A stretch of 64,000 nt of DNA from Apoda limacodes. Its lineage: Eukaryota > Arthropoda > Insecta > Lepidoptera > Limacodidae. Shown in pieces: positions 35,457 to 45,895 of the stretch; position 1 is the stretch's first letter, and each line of letters starts with the position of its first letter. Below the pieces are notes generated by a model, which made no database searches, was not told the origin of the DNA, and saw nothing but the letters and a program-made list of their open reading frames with translations. A program made the position numbers and the translations under genes. The stretch is taken from contig OX291544.1 in assembly GCA_946406115.1 (NCBI GenBank), positions 3,038,001 through 3,102,000 on the forward strand, given 5' to 3'.

Positions 35457-36199
35457 CTGCAACAAAAGATATATAATTAAACTATATTATTTAGGATAAT
35501 CAGCTAAAGGCCACTGTACAAAAATACTCCGAAAAGATAATGAAAACAGAACACGATGACTGAATTTTATTTTTATTGGACTGGAAACTTATGGAAAGTG
35601 TTAGATAATAGTTTAATAAACTGCTTAATATTTTAAATTATTGTCTTTTATAATCATACCTACATTACATGTAACTACCTTGTTCGAAATGATGCTCAAT
35701 ATTTTTTTCAATGTACATTCACAGCGCAGTCATCTTCACAAAATTATCTGGTTAAAGATTTTTTATTTCAGTTCCATAAAAATTTAACAATTCACTTACT
35801 GAGAACTGATTTATGCAAGTATTCTTATTGCTAGTGAACGTTCAATTCTAATTAGTAAAGCAAACAATCCAACATATTAATAATGAGGGTAGACATCATG
35901 TTATACATGAGTCTTGTTTCACAAAACTAAGGTATAAAAGTATCCGCTCGTAATCGTTCCGAAGTCAAGAATACAATCATAGGTCGTACTAAATGTGGCA
36001 TTCATCGTCATTTTAGTTAATGCACTTTATTATTAGATATTGTATATTATATATTTTTTTTTTATATATAGGTGCTGTATACTTAAATATTTTTTTTTTG
36101 TAGCACTGATTGTCATAGTATATAATATATTGCATGTAAATATGTTAAAAGTTTAATATTCGGTTGGAGGCAAGGGTATTGCTATATAGTACATGTTGA
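35457..36199. other. Intron of the channel gene, no insertion recognised
   Basis: AT-rich, with poly(T)/TA runs at 36045-36075. The nearer part is intron; the farther part borders the antisense LINE. Confidence 0.4.
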
Positions 36200-38150
36200 G
36201 GTGTGCTAGGTCATTAATAGAGAGAACAGGTCTAAAACACTTTGCATCGTAGGTATGATAGATTCGACTAAGTGGCCATAGTAGAAAAGAGCCGTGTCTT
36301 CAGTATACATATAGTAGTTAGTATCCTTATAACCCAATTGGGTGTTTATTGTTGATGTTAAGTAAGAATAAAAGTGGTCCCAAAATTGATCCTTGTGGTA
36401 CACCGTAAATCATAAGGCTTGAAGTGCTCTTGTGTACACCTATTTTTACTATTTGTTTACGGTTTGATAAGTAAGATTCAAATTTTTTAAGTGCGTTGCC
36501 TTAATAACAACGTCAGATAATTTATTTAGTAGAATTTTATGACTGACTGTGTCAAATTCCTTTTTTAGGTACCAATGGTGACTGTTTTTCCATCAATTTT
36601 GTTTCGTATTTTGGTGACAAGGTCAAAAATTGATGAAAGTGTGTTGGATTTTGTCAAATCCATATGGTTTGATAGATTTTTGATAATACAGGCAGCTCAG
36701 AACTTGGACGGTAATTACTAGGATCAGATTTTTTTCCAGATTTATAAATTGGTGTTACTTTGGCAATTGCAAGACTGTCGGGGAAAATTCCACATTCTTA
36801 ACATTTGTTTATGCATTTGGTGTGTTCCTCAGCAAAAAGGATCCTAATAGATTTAACACATTTTGTAATTATACCATCAACGCCAGAACTAGTGTTAGGA
36901 TTGAAGTTGTCAATAATTTTAATAATCTCATCTGTGGTCGCTGAAGTAAAACATGTAAAAACATTTGGTGTTGTTGAGGCTTTGGGTTGGATTTGATGAT
37001 CATGTTTTTTGCTTAGGTATGTAATTGGCTAAAATTGACCCAATTTTTAAAAAGTATGTGTATCTAATAACTTATATTCACAAACCTCTTCTGCTTTTGT
37101 GATTGTTCCAGACGTGGTTATATATTAGGGCCTGAATTAGTCTTAACTTTATTATTTGCGAGACTATTAATTAGCATCCACATTTTGCGTTTACTATTGC
37201 AGGTTTTGATGAATTTATGTTAACAATCATACTTTCCTTTCTGGAATATTTCAGCTACTTTGTTCCTTTCTTTTTTGTATTCTTGGTCTTGTTTTTTGTC
37301 GTTTTTATTTTGTGTGTGTTTTTGCCATAATGCATTTCGCTTATTGATCTCATGTATAATTTCTTTATTTATCCAGTCCCTCCATGGTGCACTTAAAACG
37401 TTGATTTTTTTGTTTTACTGTTTGCTAGGGCCACCAATAACTTTCGTTCCAGCTCATCGTATAATTTCTTCTTGTTATTGTTATATAGTCTTTTCCATAA
37501 TTAGATAAAATTTGTCATGGTTGACTATTGTATATTCTGATGTTACTAGTGGTGGTGGCTCATACTGTTTAACTTCAAAGTAAACCTTTTTATGATCGGA
37601 TATAGCCGACTCGATCACAACAAAGTAAAAGTTAGTCGTTTTCGAGTTCGAAAAAATGTAATCCAATATAGTATTATTTGTAGAAATTAAACGAGTACAG
37701 TATTCTTAATCTTTTTTGTTAAGAATTCTAAAGTTACACGATCCGGTGTAAGCAAGTCGAGATTAAAGTCACCAAAAACAAGGGCTATTTTGATTTTTTG
37801 AAGTTGCAAGGTGTATGTATTTAGGAAGCTGTTAACATGCATTTTTTGTGATTTGTATATGGCACTGATATTTAGGGAGAACTTATTCACATGTACGGTC
37901 ATTTGCAATAGTCCAAACATAGTGTAAAGGTTAAAATTGCGTTGAGCCATTCTGTGAATCTCGCACTCACGCATTAAAATTATCAGAACTGTTAATAATA
38001 TTAACCTTAAATCGACAAAATTAGGTTTAGTTTTCTTTACACTAACCACTTTGTTTAAACCTTTATATCTTTTAGTATTCGTTTTCGTAATGAAAAGAAA
38101 ATTGAAACTTAGCCATAAGAAAAAAAAACCATTCATTCGGTAACGCTGCT
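36200..38150 (-). mobile_element. LINE family C with endonuclease and RT, 3'-truncated, inside the channel intron
   Basis: Minus-strand frames from right to left give an endonuclease at 37690-37860 (ALVFGDFNLDLLTPDRVTLE) and 37480-37670 (MDYIFSNSKTTN, ESAISDHKKVYFE with the catalytic SDH), then a linker, RT fingers near 36750 (KVTPIYKSGKKSDPSNYRP), GVPQGSILGPLLF near 36390, and YMYTEDTALFYYGH near 36300. The catalytic YADD reads YTED. It stops after a MQSVLDLFSLLMT stretch near 36206; the RT thumb and 3' tail are missing. Many frameshifts. It sits in the intron between exons A and B, in the same orientation as the channel gene. Confidence 0.8.
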
Positions 38151-38170
38151 ATATATAAATAGTAAGAAAA

Positions 38171-38590
38171 AAAGTACTTTTTTTATAGGGTTCCGTACCC
38201 AAAGGGTAATTAGCGGAATCATATAACTAAGACTCCGGCTGTATCTCATGAACCGCGATAGTTGGACAGTTGAAATTTTCACAGAAGATATATATCTGTT
38301 GCCGCTTTAACAATAAATACATAAAAAAAAACAGAATAAAATAAATATTGCAACCATACAACAAACATGATTTTTTGCTCGAATTTGCTCGATATTGATA
38401 ACCGCAACAGGTAGACGCCTAAAATATTTACAATATATTTAGTTATATAGTTACTTTAAAAATAAATAATTAAATTAAAATAAAACATAAATTTAAGGGG
38501 GGCTCCGATACAAAAAACGTGATTTTTTTGCCGTTTTTATAAATAATGGTACGGAACCCTTCGTGCGCGAGTCCGACTCGCCTATTTAAT
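38171..38590. repeat. Lepidopteran dispersed repeat with inverted ends (about 420 bp)
   Basis: Left end TAGGGTTCCGTACCCAAAGG; inner GGCTGTATCTCATGAACCGC, AGTTGAAATTTTCACAGAAG and CTGTTGCCGCTTTAACAATA; right end GGTACGGAACCCTTCGTGCG and GAGTCCGACTCGC. I recognise this as one of the most frequent repeats in lepidopteran genomes but cannot name it. Its ends are of the same kind as those of 7081-7473, with a different interior. Confidence 0.7.
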
Positions 38591-38591
38591 A

Positions 38592-39343
38592 TAACCTCCA
38601 TTATTTTCAATTACAGCAAGCAAGCGCCGCCCAAAGATCCGACTATATTAGAACAGATCTGTTCCTCTAATATTGTCCCAAATTTCTACACAGTGAGCCC
38701 TAATGACTCTGTAGTTCTTTCATTTCGCATGTCCCATATTTGCACCATCAAACCCCATAGGTTTTCTGTGGACCAGCCGCAGTCATCCACTCCCACATAT
38801 TAAGTGATATCCGTCCAGATTCCATATTTGGGACAACATTTTGTTCTGCATAACTGGTTCCATTTCTGCGCCACAAATAAACCCTCCCGTTTTAAGATGA
38901 TTCAAACGACTTCTCATGGGTGAATAAGGTGTGCTTCCAGTCAAAATCTAAATACTCCCTTGCAAACAACAATTTATTTTGTTAATGGGTATTAGTTAAA
39001 AAGGGGTTTTTAGCTGGCTTTCTATGATGCAATCAATTCAGATTCTTCAATATGCAGAGCTCGACGAACAGTGTGTGTATAGATGTATTAAACATGTTCC
39101 CAAACACAGCAGTCGGTATGAAACCATTGTTCCACCATAATTTACTTACAAAAAATGTGTGGTATTAAAAAAATATGACATAATATTAACATCAAACAAA
39201 ATACTTACGGTAAAACCAGTCTCATTGCAAATTTGAGATATATTGTAACCCACATTATATAGTTCTATTATACGCATCTTCTCTTGAATATTAATATTGG
39301 CCTGCATATTATTTTCAGCAAAGAAATTTAATAAAAACACCAA
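38592..39343 (-). pseudogene. Tc1/mariner-type transposase relic
   Basis: Minus-strand fragments follow a Tc1 transposase. An N-terminal helix-turn-helix lies at 39200-39300 (MRIIELYNVGYNISQICNET). HHRKPAKNPFLT is near 39020, FAREYL then DWKHTLFTHEKSFES at 38900-38970 (family WxxVIFSDExxF), GRVYLWRRNG near 38870, ENLWGLMVQIWDMRNERTTE near 38740, and RRLLAVIENNGG near 38600 (family MPRRxxAVIxAxGG). At least three frameshifts and stops. Terminal inverted repeats were not identified. The insertion lies in the channel gene intron. Confidence 0.8.
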
Positions 39344-39533
39344 ACAACCTTATCAACACAAGCAGTAACACATCCACAACGACAATTGACTACCTAGGTA
39401 GTGACCGCATCTAACTTAATAGCTTAATAAAAACACCAAACAACCTTGTCAGAACAAGCACCCCCAGAAACAAATCGGAAACGACAAAAATAATATCTAT
39501 ACCCACGTAGTGTCCGCTACTAACTTAATTGCT
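39329..39533. repeat. Tandem duplication of about 100 bp (two copies)
   Basis: TTAATAAAAACACCAAACAA begins at 39329 and 39424; both copies then carry CTTxTCAxxACAAGCA, ACGACAA and a CTAACTTAAT end, with divergence and a small length difference between copies. Confidence 0.7.
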
Positions 39534-39610
39534 ATTAGAAAATTAATCTAAGCTGTTTAACTGAACAAGTAATTCATGATTCGTTAAATGTATCAAAAAC
39601 AAAAAGAAAG

Positions 39611-39700
39611 GCATAAGGTGAGATTCGAATCCACATCCTGCATTGCACTGAGTACACGTAATAAGATCTGATACGTCTATCCACTAGACTACGGATACGA
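39611..39700 (-). repeat. tRNA-derived SINE head or tRNA pseudogene
   Basis: On the minus strand, TCTAGTGGATAGACG resembles a pol III A box and GGATTCGAATCTC a B box, about 50 bp apart, starting TCCGTAGTC. This is the layout of a tRNA, but the anticodon arm is abnormal and the 3' side does not pair with the 5' side, so it is not a working tRNA. Confidence 0.5.
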
Positions 39701-39837
39701 TAATTTTCTTAGTGAAATTATTATATAGAATATTAAATGAAACTAATATTACTTAGTTTCTACAAGTGACTACGTCTTGCCATTCTGTTTTGTTTTGAAA
39801 CTCTATATGCAGTGTTGAAACTGACCGTACCTAAAGA

Positions 39838-40075
39838 TAATGACAGTCTTCAATGCCCACTGCATTGAGATTACTTTTCAGATTATTCTGAACGAATATG
39901 GAGACCGTCACCTTTTCCACTTTGCCTAAAACTATAGTATCTAGTGAGTGTAATTAGGAACTTTCATTCCTTTTGCTCCGTTTTCGTTCTTTATCCAGGT
40001 GTCAGTTAGGATAATAATATGATTAGTCGCCTGAAGTGTTTTGATCAAATTGACTAAAAACGAAAAGATGTTTGG
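39838..40075 (-). mobile_element. LINE endonuclease N-terminal fragment
   Basis: Minus-strand reading gives HIIILTDTWIKNENGAKGMK then VPNYTH, matching the start of an APE-type LINE endonuclease (IxxLTETW, the catalytic glutamate here replaced by Asp). After a stop a shifted frame gives SPYSF-like remnants to about 39838. Only about 80 codons. The clade is unknown. Confidence 0.55.
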
Positions 40076-40383
40076 AAAATCAATCTCACAAGGGCGTGAA
40101 TCACACGAGGTGCCGTAACAATATTAACTTCATGCTCAGACGCTTTGGAACATTTTTGCACGCCGCAGTAAGACGGCTATAAAAGCAAGTATGATTTTTT
40201 TGGGAATCAGTTATTGACGCTGATTACCTACTTCAAATTGCTAATAAAATAAGTAGCAAATTATTTACAGTTTGTGATTAAATAACTGTTGAAATCGTTT
40301 AGTTTATGCAAGCAATGCCGGGGTAGAAAAGTTAGTTATGTATATAATAAATAAATAATAATAAATAACGTCATGTTACAAAC
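40076..40383. other. Intron sequence beside exon A
   Basis: AT-rich; nothing recognised apart from the nearby LINE endonuclease scrap. Confidence 0.3.
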
Positions 40384-40657
40384 CTCTAGGGTATTTGTAA
40401 GGGACACAACCGCAAATGTTCATGTAATGACCCATCTTGCACTCAGTTCTGCAAGTCTCATAGCTGTACCGGTTCGTGTGCCCGAGGAGCACTTCGTCGT
40501 GGAACCAGCAGTTCCTCTTCTGAGGGTCCACACGACGAATGTTGTCTTCGCTTTGGTAAATCTTTGGTTCCACCTTCACTCTTAAAGACTGTCTAAGAGT
40601 TACTGATTTGTATGTCACGGTAGTTTCAGGGAAATCATTCGGATCTGACAATAGTAC
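40384..40657 (-). CDS. DEG/ENaC (pickpocket-type) channel, exon A
   Basis: A 274 bp exon (91 codons plus one base). Acceptor AATTTCTAG, donor GTTTGT after CCTAGAG, so phase 0 in and phase 1 out. It begins VLLSDPNDFPETT, like the family's SPxDFPE segment. It continues SLRVKVEPKIYQSEDNIRRV, then RNCWFHDEVLL, NRYSYETCRTECK and CGCVPYKYP. These are the Rx-C-x-F-x-x-E, Y-x-x-x-C-x-x-E-C and C-x-C-x-P-x-x-Y-P elements of the cysteine-rich extracellular domain of insect pickpocket sodium channels. Full family proteins are about 450-600 residues. Exons for the N-terminus and first membrane helix should lie to the right but were not found, perhaps beyond large transposon-filled introns or outside the window. 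Confidence 0.88.
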
Positions 40658-41100
40658 CTAGAAATTAACAAATAATAAAATCAAATAATTTCATTTGTAA
40701 AATAGGTATACCTAACCATTTACCGCAATATACGACTCTATTCTTAAGTCATGCTGAGTGACCAGCATCAAATAAGTTAGGTACCTACTATTCACAGTAC
40801 GGTTTGTCTGTATTTTATAGCTGTGCAGAAATGCAGTCCTCCTAAAATCTATAGGCATATGAACAGGCTTATATGCCTAGGAAAATTTTTTCGAGGACGA
40901 TTGTGTACGCTAACTGAGGACGCCGACACTTGACCAGAAATGGACATTAGAGGAGTTAGGACATTTTGCAAGTTCTATGATACTGATGAGGGGGACGTTT
41001 TTCCGGACTCGCCGTGTATTTTATATAACTGTTAGTTATTATAACTTTAATTATAATCAATATAAATAAATACTTTCATAGCAAAGATGCAGTCAAAAAT
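40658..41100. other. Probable upstream intron, no feature recognised
   Basis: AT-rich. No further channel exon seen on the minus strand. Confidence 0.3.
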
Positions 41101-41173
41101 TTACCTCGAGCCAGGACTTGAACCTGCGACCCTTACATTCCGTGTAAGTGCTCTACCACTGAGGTACCGACTC
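41101..41173 (-). repeat. tRNA-derived SINE head or tRNA pseudogene
   Basis: Minus strand: ACCTCAGTGGTAGAGCAC resembles a pol III A box and GGTTCAAGTCC is a near-perfect B box. Between them CTTAC-ACGGAAT-GTAAG could be an anticodon arm. The acceptor ends do not pair well and base 33 of the loop is not T, so a functional tRNA is unlikely; a tRNA-derived SINE is more likely. Confidence 0.5.
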
Positions 41174-42116
41174 TAACATGAAAATCCTAACTACATCTTT
41201 TCTCTGGAAATACGCTCGTAACGAGCGTCATATACAACTCCTAGTGATTTATTATTATTTATATTTATTTTTACAACTTTAATTATTATAACTTTTAACT
41301 TACGCCTTTTTTACTCATTCTGGGTAATTATTATACTGGTTTTTATATCGGATTTTTGAAAACCTATCTCTTTTGGGTCCCGATATTTTGACGTGAATAG
41401 CACTTCGCCGTGATCATCACGGCAGGGCTAACCAAACTCGGCAGTATCTTCTTCAGACAAGTGACCACGACGAGGTACTCGCATGGAACAATCCACCTGG
41501 ATTGTTATATTTATTCTTTTTATCAAAAATAATACCTAACAATTTAGAACTAATATTTTCAAAATATGTGCATACTACTGCCATCTTGTATAATCATCAC
41601 TGAACTAGTAGTTCAGCTACTAACTGATGGGAGGCGCTGACATCAAAATTCTGACCAAGGGTTTCAAATGCAAATTCATGAAGATCACCCAACTCTAAAA
41701 GCCTAGTCGGATGTTGTCACAAGATTTTTCGAGAAAAAAACCTAGTTCCTTAATGAATTGGTTTTTTTATTTGGTTCTTTCGAGGACTCAGGGAAAGATG
41801 AAAGTACAAGAGGTTATAAATACCAGTCCGGGCTTGAGATAGATCTTTTTTGCTGCGAGAATCTGCTATAGTGAAAACTAATCTACTGATATCTGTGAAA
41901 TCTCTTATTCTTTATCACACAACACCATTCCTGCAACATAATCTTCTTATTTTTTTTTCTTGCCTAACCTATAAATTTTGTCCTAGATAAGCAGTACCTA
42001 CTCGTACGTTCTATCTCACCACCTACAATTAAACAATCTGATTGATCTTTCGATCTACGCTCTCTTCTCCTCATCACTCTCTCTTACTTGAAAAATCTAC
42101 TCTTCTGCAACACTAC
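41174..42116. other. No recognisable gene
   Basis: Contains TTTGGGTCCCGATATTTTGA and ACTTCGCCGTGATCATCACG near 41390, which has the look of a transposon end I cannot assign. Then pyrimidine-rich sequence from 41940 to 42116. Confidence 0.25.
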
Positions 42117-42660
42117 CTACTCTGCTTTCACCCGATACACCTGAAGTAAGAAGCAACAGGGAGGGTATGAACTTGGAGGGATGCAGGGACACCAACGCCG
42201 CAGCAGGATCCACAGACTCCTCGGCTCGCCAATTATATAAGGAGCGTTGTTTACCATATTATATGTCTTTTCCACTCCCTTACTTTCATACCCCGACCGA
42301 CCTCGGCACGGTCGTAAAACTATTGTTAGGCGGCCTTGGCACGTACTAACGCCCCAGATGACGATCCTCGGGTTCGTCGGCGGCCGCAAGGATACACGAG
42401 GTATCAGAGAGTGCCAGGGCGCTTCTCGCCTCCACTCAATCGCAACCGCGTAACGGGGAACTCCACTCCTGGCGCTGACTCCTGACCTTCGGGTTCGAGG
42501 CTCACGCCGGTCGAAGATGCCTCCGAGAGCCACAACCCATGCCGAGGAGCTCTTGAGCGTTGGGCGCTATTTGGGCTGAGACTCCTTTAGAGTCTCGCTC
42601 CAAAAGTCCGGTGAAGCAGTAATTGCTGCAACAACAACTGCATAGTCAGTTCAGAAAAAA
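42117..42660. other. GC-rich island of unknown nature
   Basis: Markedly richer in G and C than its surroundings, with many CpG. A minus-strand frame of 138 codons spans 42117-42533, but its residues (many Arg, Pro, Ser) have no recognisable domain and simply reflect composition. AGACTCCTTTAGAGTCT near 42580 is palindromic. It could be part of a transposon coding region or leader. CTGGCGCCCACA near 42700 resembles an LTR-element primer site, but no LTR was identified. Confidence 0.35.
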
Positions 42661-43339
42661 AAAACTCTTAGCTAATTCTTGATACTGGCCGTCTGCTAGT
42701 ATCTGGCGCCCACACATAAAATATGTACATATATATATCCGAAAGGCAATTAATTTTTAGAAACTAAGCAGTCCGCCTATCCATCTAGAAAGATCTTATG
42801 TTACTCACCGCTGTATATTGTCATTGAATAAAAAATTTGCTTTTACTATCATCATGTAAATAGATTGACTATATTGCATTGTTTTTTTTTTATTATTTTA
42901 AAAGCTATTTGCTATATACATCTTGTTATCAGTAACCTGAAGTAAATTTACTGACTGTATTTCTAATGTGTAAAAAACTAAACTTATTCTCTTGTAAATA
43001 AATTAAAAGGTGTTCATTTTATTGGGTTGATCTTTTTTTCTCATCTCTAAGCTTTTCTTTTTATAATTACTTTACACTACATATGCTCCGGAAGAACCTT
43101 CATGCATAGTCAAAAATAGGGTTGAAGGTAGAGGTGAGGCGTATATACGCAACCAGGTTTTGAAACTTGGTTCTGCTAAAAAGTTTACAACCCTGGTTTA
43201 TGTCAACAACTTGCAAGTATGGCGCGAGGCTGTGACGCCTCGGTGCCGCAATCCGACGCGCGCCCGTCCCCGGCACGCGAGAGTCGCGAGACGTTATGGC
43301 TTGCGAAATAAGGTGTACACTTGCATCCTATTACACTTG
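42661..43339. other. Unassigned sequence 5' of the hAT relic
   Basis: Contains AGGTTTTGAAACTTGG and CCTGGTTTATGTCAACAACT near 43150-43215. Similar CCTGGTTTT and TTGCAAGTATA motifs recur near 45437-45462, so this may be the subterminal part of the hAT element. A CpG-rich stretch lies at 43219-43300. Confidence 0.3.
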
Positions 43340-44850
43340 TCACGAGCTAGACGAAAATGATAAAGGCTGCTGAAAATACGGTACCTAGTAGAAGTTCGTC
43401 TAGTATTCCGGCATTCCTTCGGCGTGATTGTACTTAATTAAAAAAAGATACAGACGATCATATAATGAATTTATTCATATGGGACATGCAGCCGTTTACA
43501 TTAGTGGAAGATAGAGGTTTTCGCGATTTTGTTAAGATTTCGTTTTCCAATTATGTAATACCGACGCGAAAGTATTTTGCAAACAATTTACTGCCAGGGC
43601 AATATGAAGCTGTAAAAACAATAACTAAAGTGGCTGTTCACGAAGAAGCCAAGTCCATATGTTTGACGACGGCTATGTGGAATCCATGCTTCTTGAGTGC
43701 AAAGTATTAGAGAAAAGCCACAAGTATTAGGAGCTAAAAAAAATTGGCTCAGGAATGGAAGGCTTCTGACAAAATACTTCTTGTAGTGTCTGACAACGGG
43801 GCTAATATAAAAAATGCCGTAACATTAATAGAGTGGAAACTCTTGGTTGCTATGCACACACACTTAACCTCGCAGTGCAAAAGTGTTAGGTGACGCCTCA
43901 TTAAGCAACGTCATTAGCAAGGTAAAAAACATTGAGTCACATTTTAAGAGAAGCAATGTAGCCAACAAAGTGGTAAAAAGACCTATTCAAGAAGTTGTCA
44001 CGCGTTGGAACTCTACATTTTATATGCTGAAGAGGTTTGTCGAACTTAAGGATGAAATAAAATGCACACTGACCAATTTAGACTCAGATAACATAATTTC
44101 TTTAACAAGTTACGAATGGGACTTATGTCAGTCGTTACTATTAGTGTTGCAAGCATGTGAAGAGGTCACTCGTGACACTAGCGGACAAAATTATGTGAGA
44201 GGCAGTGCAGTGATTCCGATAACTGTCGGCCTCACTACTGCTCTTGATGAAATTGTGAATCCAAGTTTTCGACGAGCAAACAACATTGATGTTTTTCCAG
44301 ATGAAGCAGAAATGTGCCGACAAGACCTAATATCAGAAATACAGACTAGATTTCCAAATTTAGACAATAGCAAAACATTCACTACATCTATGTTTTTAAA
44401 CCCACGTAACGAACTTTGTTTTGAAAATCCTACTATCGCAGATACTACTAAGAAACAAATCATATCATTGGTGGCTGGTATGATAAATACAGAAGAAAAT
44501 ATTGAAATTCTAGCTTCAACAGAAACTGTACAGGAAAATGAAAATAAAAAAAACGTCTAATATGGAAACATTACAATAATGTAATGAAAAATATAGGCCC
44601 AGCTGGAACGGCAAATAGCAGGGCGATAATAGAGGAACAAAGATATTTGGAAGACAAGGTGTTGGATCCGCCCATGGATCCGTTAGAATGGTGGCAAAAC
44701 AAACAAACTAACTACCCTTATTTGGCTAAATTGGCCAGATTAAAACTAAACTCAATGGCAACCAGCGTACCCTGCGAACGTTTATTTTCTGTTGCTGGTA
44801 ATATTTTAACTGAGAGAAGGTCCAGACTGGGCAGTCGCAAAGTATAACAA
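43340..44850 (+). pseudogene. hAT (ZBED-type) transposase, broken
   Basis: Plus-strand frames give most of a hAT transposase. At 43465-43710 MQPFTLVEDRGFRDFVKISF. At 43741-43870 LLVVSDNGANIKNAVTLIEW. At 43883-44560 comes an intact 225-residue stretch with RPIQEVVTRWNSTFYMLKRF and LSLTSYEWDLC-like sequence. At 44584-44847 lies the C-terminal dimerisation region with DPLEWWQNKQTNYPYLAKLA and ATSVPCERLFSVAGNILTER. Frames break near 43710, 43865 and 44560, and the part between the first two blocks is shortened. The N-terminal BED zinc finger was not recovered. hAT elements move by cut and paste with 8 bp target duplications; none could be confirmed. Inactive, although the breaks are few. Confidence 0.9.
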
Positions 44851-45010
44851 TTATTGTTCTTACAGCAAAACAAAAAATAAAATTAAAAGTATGTAAATTA
44901 TTAAAAAAAACATAAAATAAATAAATTAAAAACATAAAAATCATAAAAAAACGCAAAAAAAAACATAAAAAAAAAAACAAAAAAAAAACAATACAAAATG
45001 TGATTTACCT
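44851..45010. repeat. A-rich low-complexity tract
   Basis: Runs of A with AAACATAAAAA units, about 130 bp, after the hAT stop codon. Confidence 0.8.
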
Positions 45011-45774
45011 ATTAAATAATATGTAAATAGATAATATCATGTATGTAAAATGAACTTAAATCTTTTAACTACGCCAGTTAATTTGAAAATTATACCTACA
45101 GATTGACTGGTGGGTGCTTAGGTTCTTACTTGTGAATAAATTAGTAAAATTGTCTACTATTTTCTCAGCAGCTGACAGTCCTAAGCCTGTAATAAAGTAG
45201 GAAGGAAAGAGAGATTAGATAGGATTTCATTACACGCGAAATTAAAAAAACTATTAAAAAGGACCTAGTATTATTTACCTTATTCACTTACTGTGTTCCA
45301 GTTCCAAAGCCAAATACCAGGGATAAAAAGACTAAGACCGTAACCTAATTAAATAAAAGTAATTTCCCTCAGGACTGAGAAAGATTTTAAGTCTTTTGAA
45401 TCCTGGTTAAAACCAGTAGAGCCTCGTACTTGTAAGCCCTGGTTTTGATTTTTGCAAGTATAACCCATCCCTAGTAGAAGGTACGTGTTTGCAGGGCAAG
45501 CAGTAATAATAAAAAAGCACTTTCTATTTGAAATCTGACGAAAAAACTTAATAGCTTCTTTTTATTTGGGCACTGTACCAATCCATACCATACCATATTT
45601 CAAAATTTAAAGGCACACAAATTTTATAATATTTTTCATACAAACTTTTATCCCGCTAAGAAAAGAGTAAAGTTTTAGAGAGGTAGGGCAATGCGATTAG
45701 ACAGGTAGGGCACTACAAGTACTCGCTCGAATAAGCCACCCGAACAATTCAAGTGGGGCATAGCGAGTACTTGC
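45011..45774. other. hAT 3' flank and unassigned sequence
   Basis: TTGCAAGTATAACCCATCCC then TA at about 45454-45473 reads on the other strand as TAGGGATGGGTTATACTTGC, a form common at hAT ends, so 45473 is a candidate right end of the transposon. CTCGAATxAxC with GCGAGTACTTGCTCGAAT repeats occur near 45720-45780. Confidence 0.35.
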
Positions 45775-45895
45775 TCGAATGAACAGCCCGAACTGGGGAG
45801 GTACCTCCACCTTACAGAAAACCGCGGCTATAATAACACGAACATTTAATAGTGTTCCTGGCGGTGAGGAAGGTTGCCAGAGCTCTTTAAGAATT
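45775..45895 (+). repeat. LINE 3' UTR-like dispersed repeat fragment
   Basis: CTTACAGAAAACCGCGGCTA, AGTGTTCCTGGCGGTGAGGA and AGGTTGCCAGAGCTC resemble the 3' UTR of a common lepidopteran LINE group. The poly(A) end is missing. Assignment from memory. Confidence 0.45.

Noticed and set aside
41101..41173. Functional tRNA gene
   Set aside because: A and B boxes are present, but the acceptor ends do not pair and base 33 is not T; more likely a tRNA-derived SINE.
43109..45481. 8 bp target duplication for the hAT element (GTCAAAAA against GTAGAAGG)
   Set aside because: Only four of eight bases agree and the left end is not defined.
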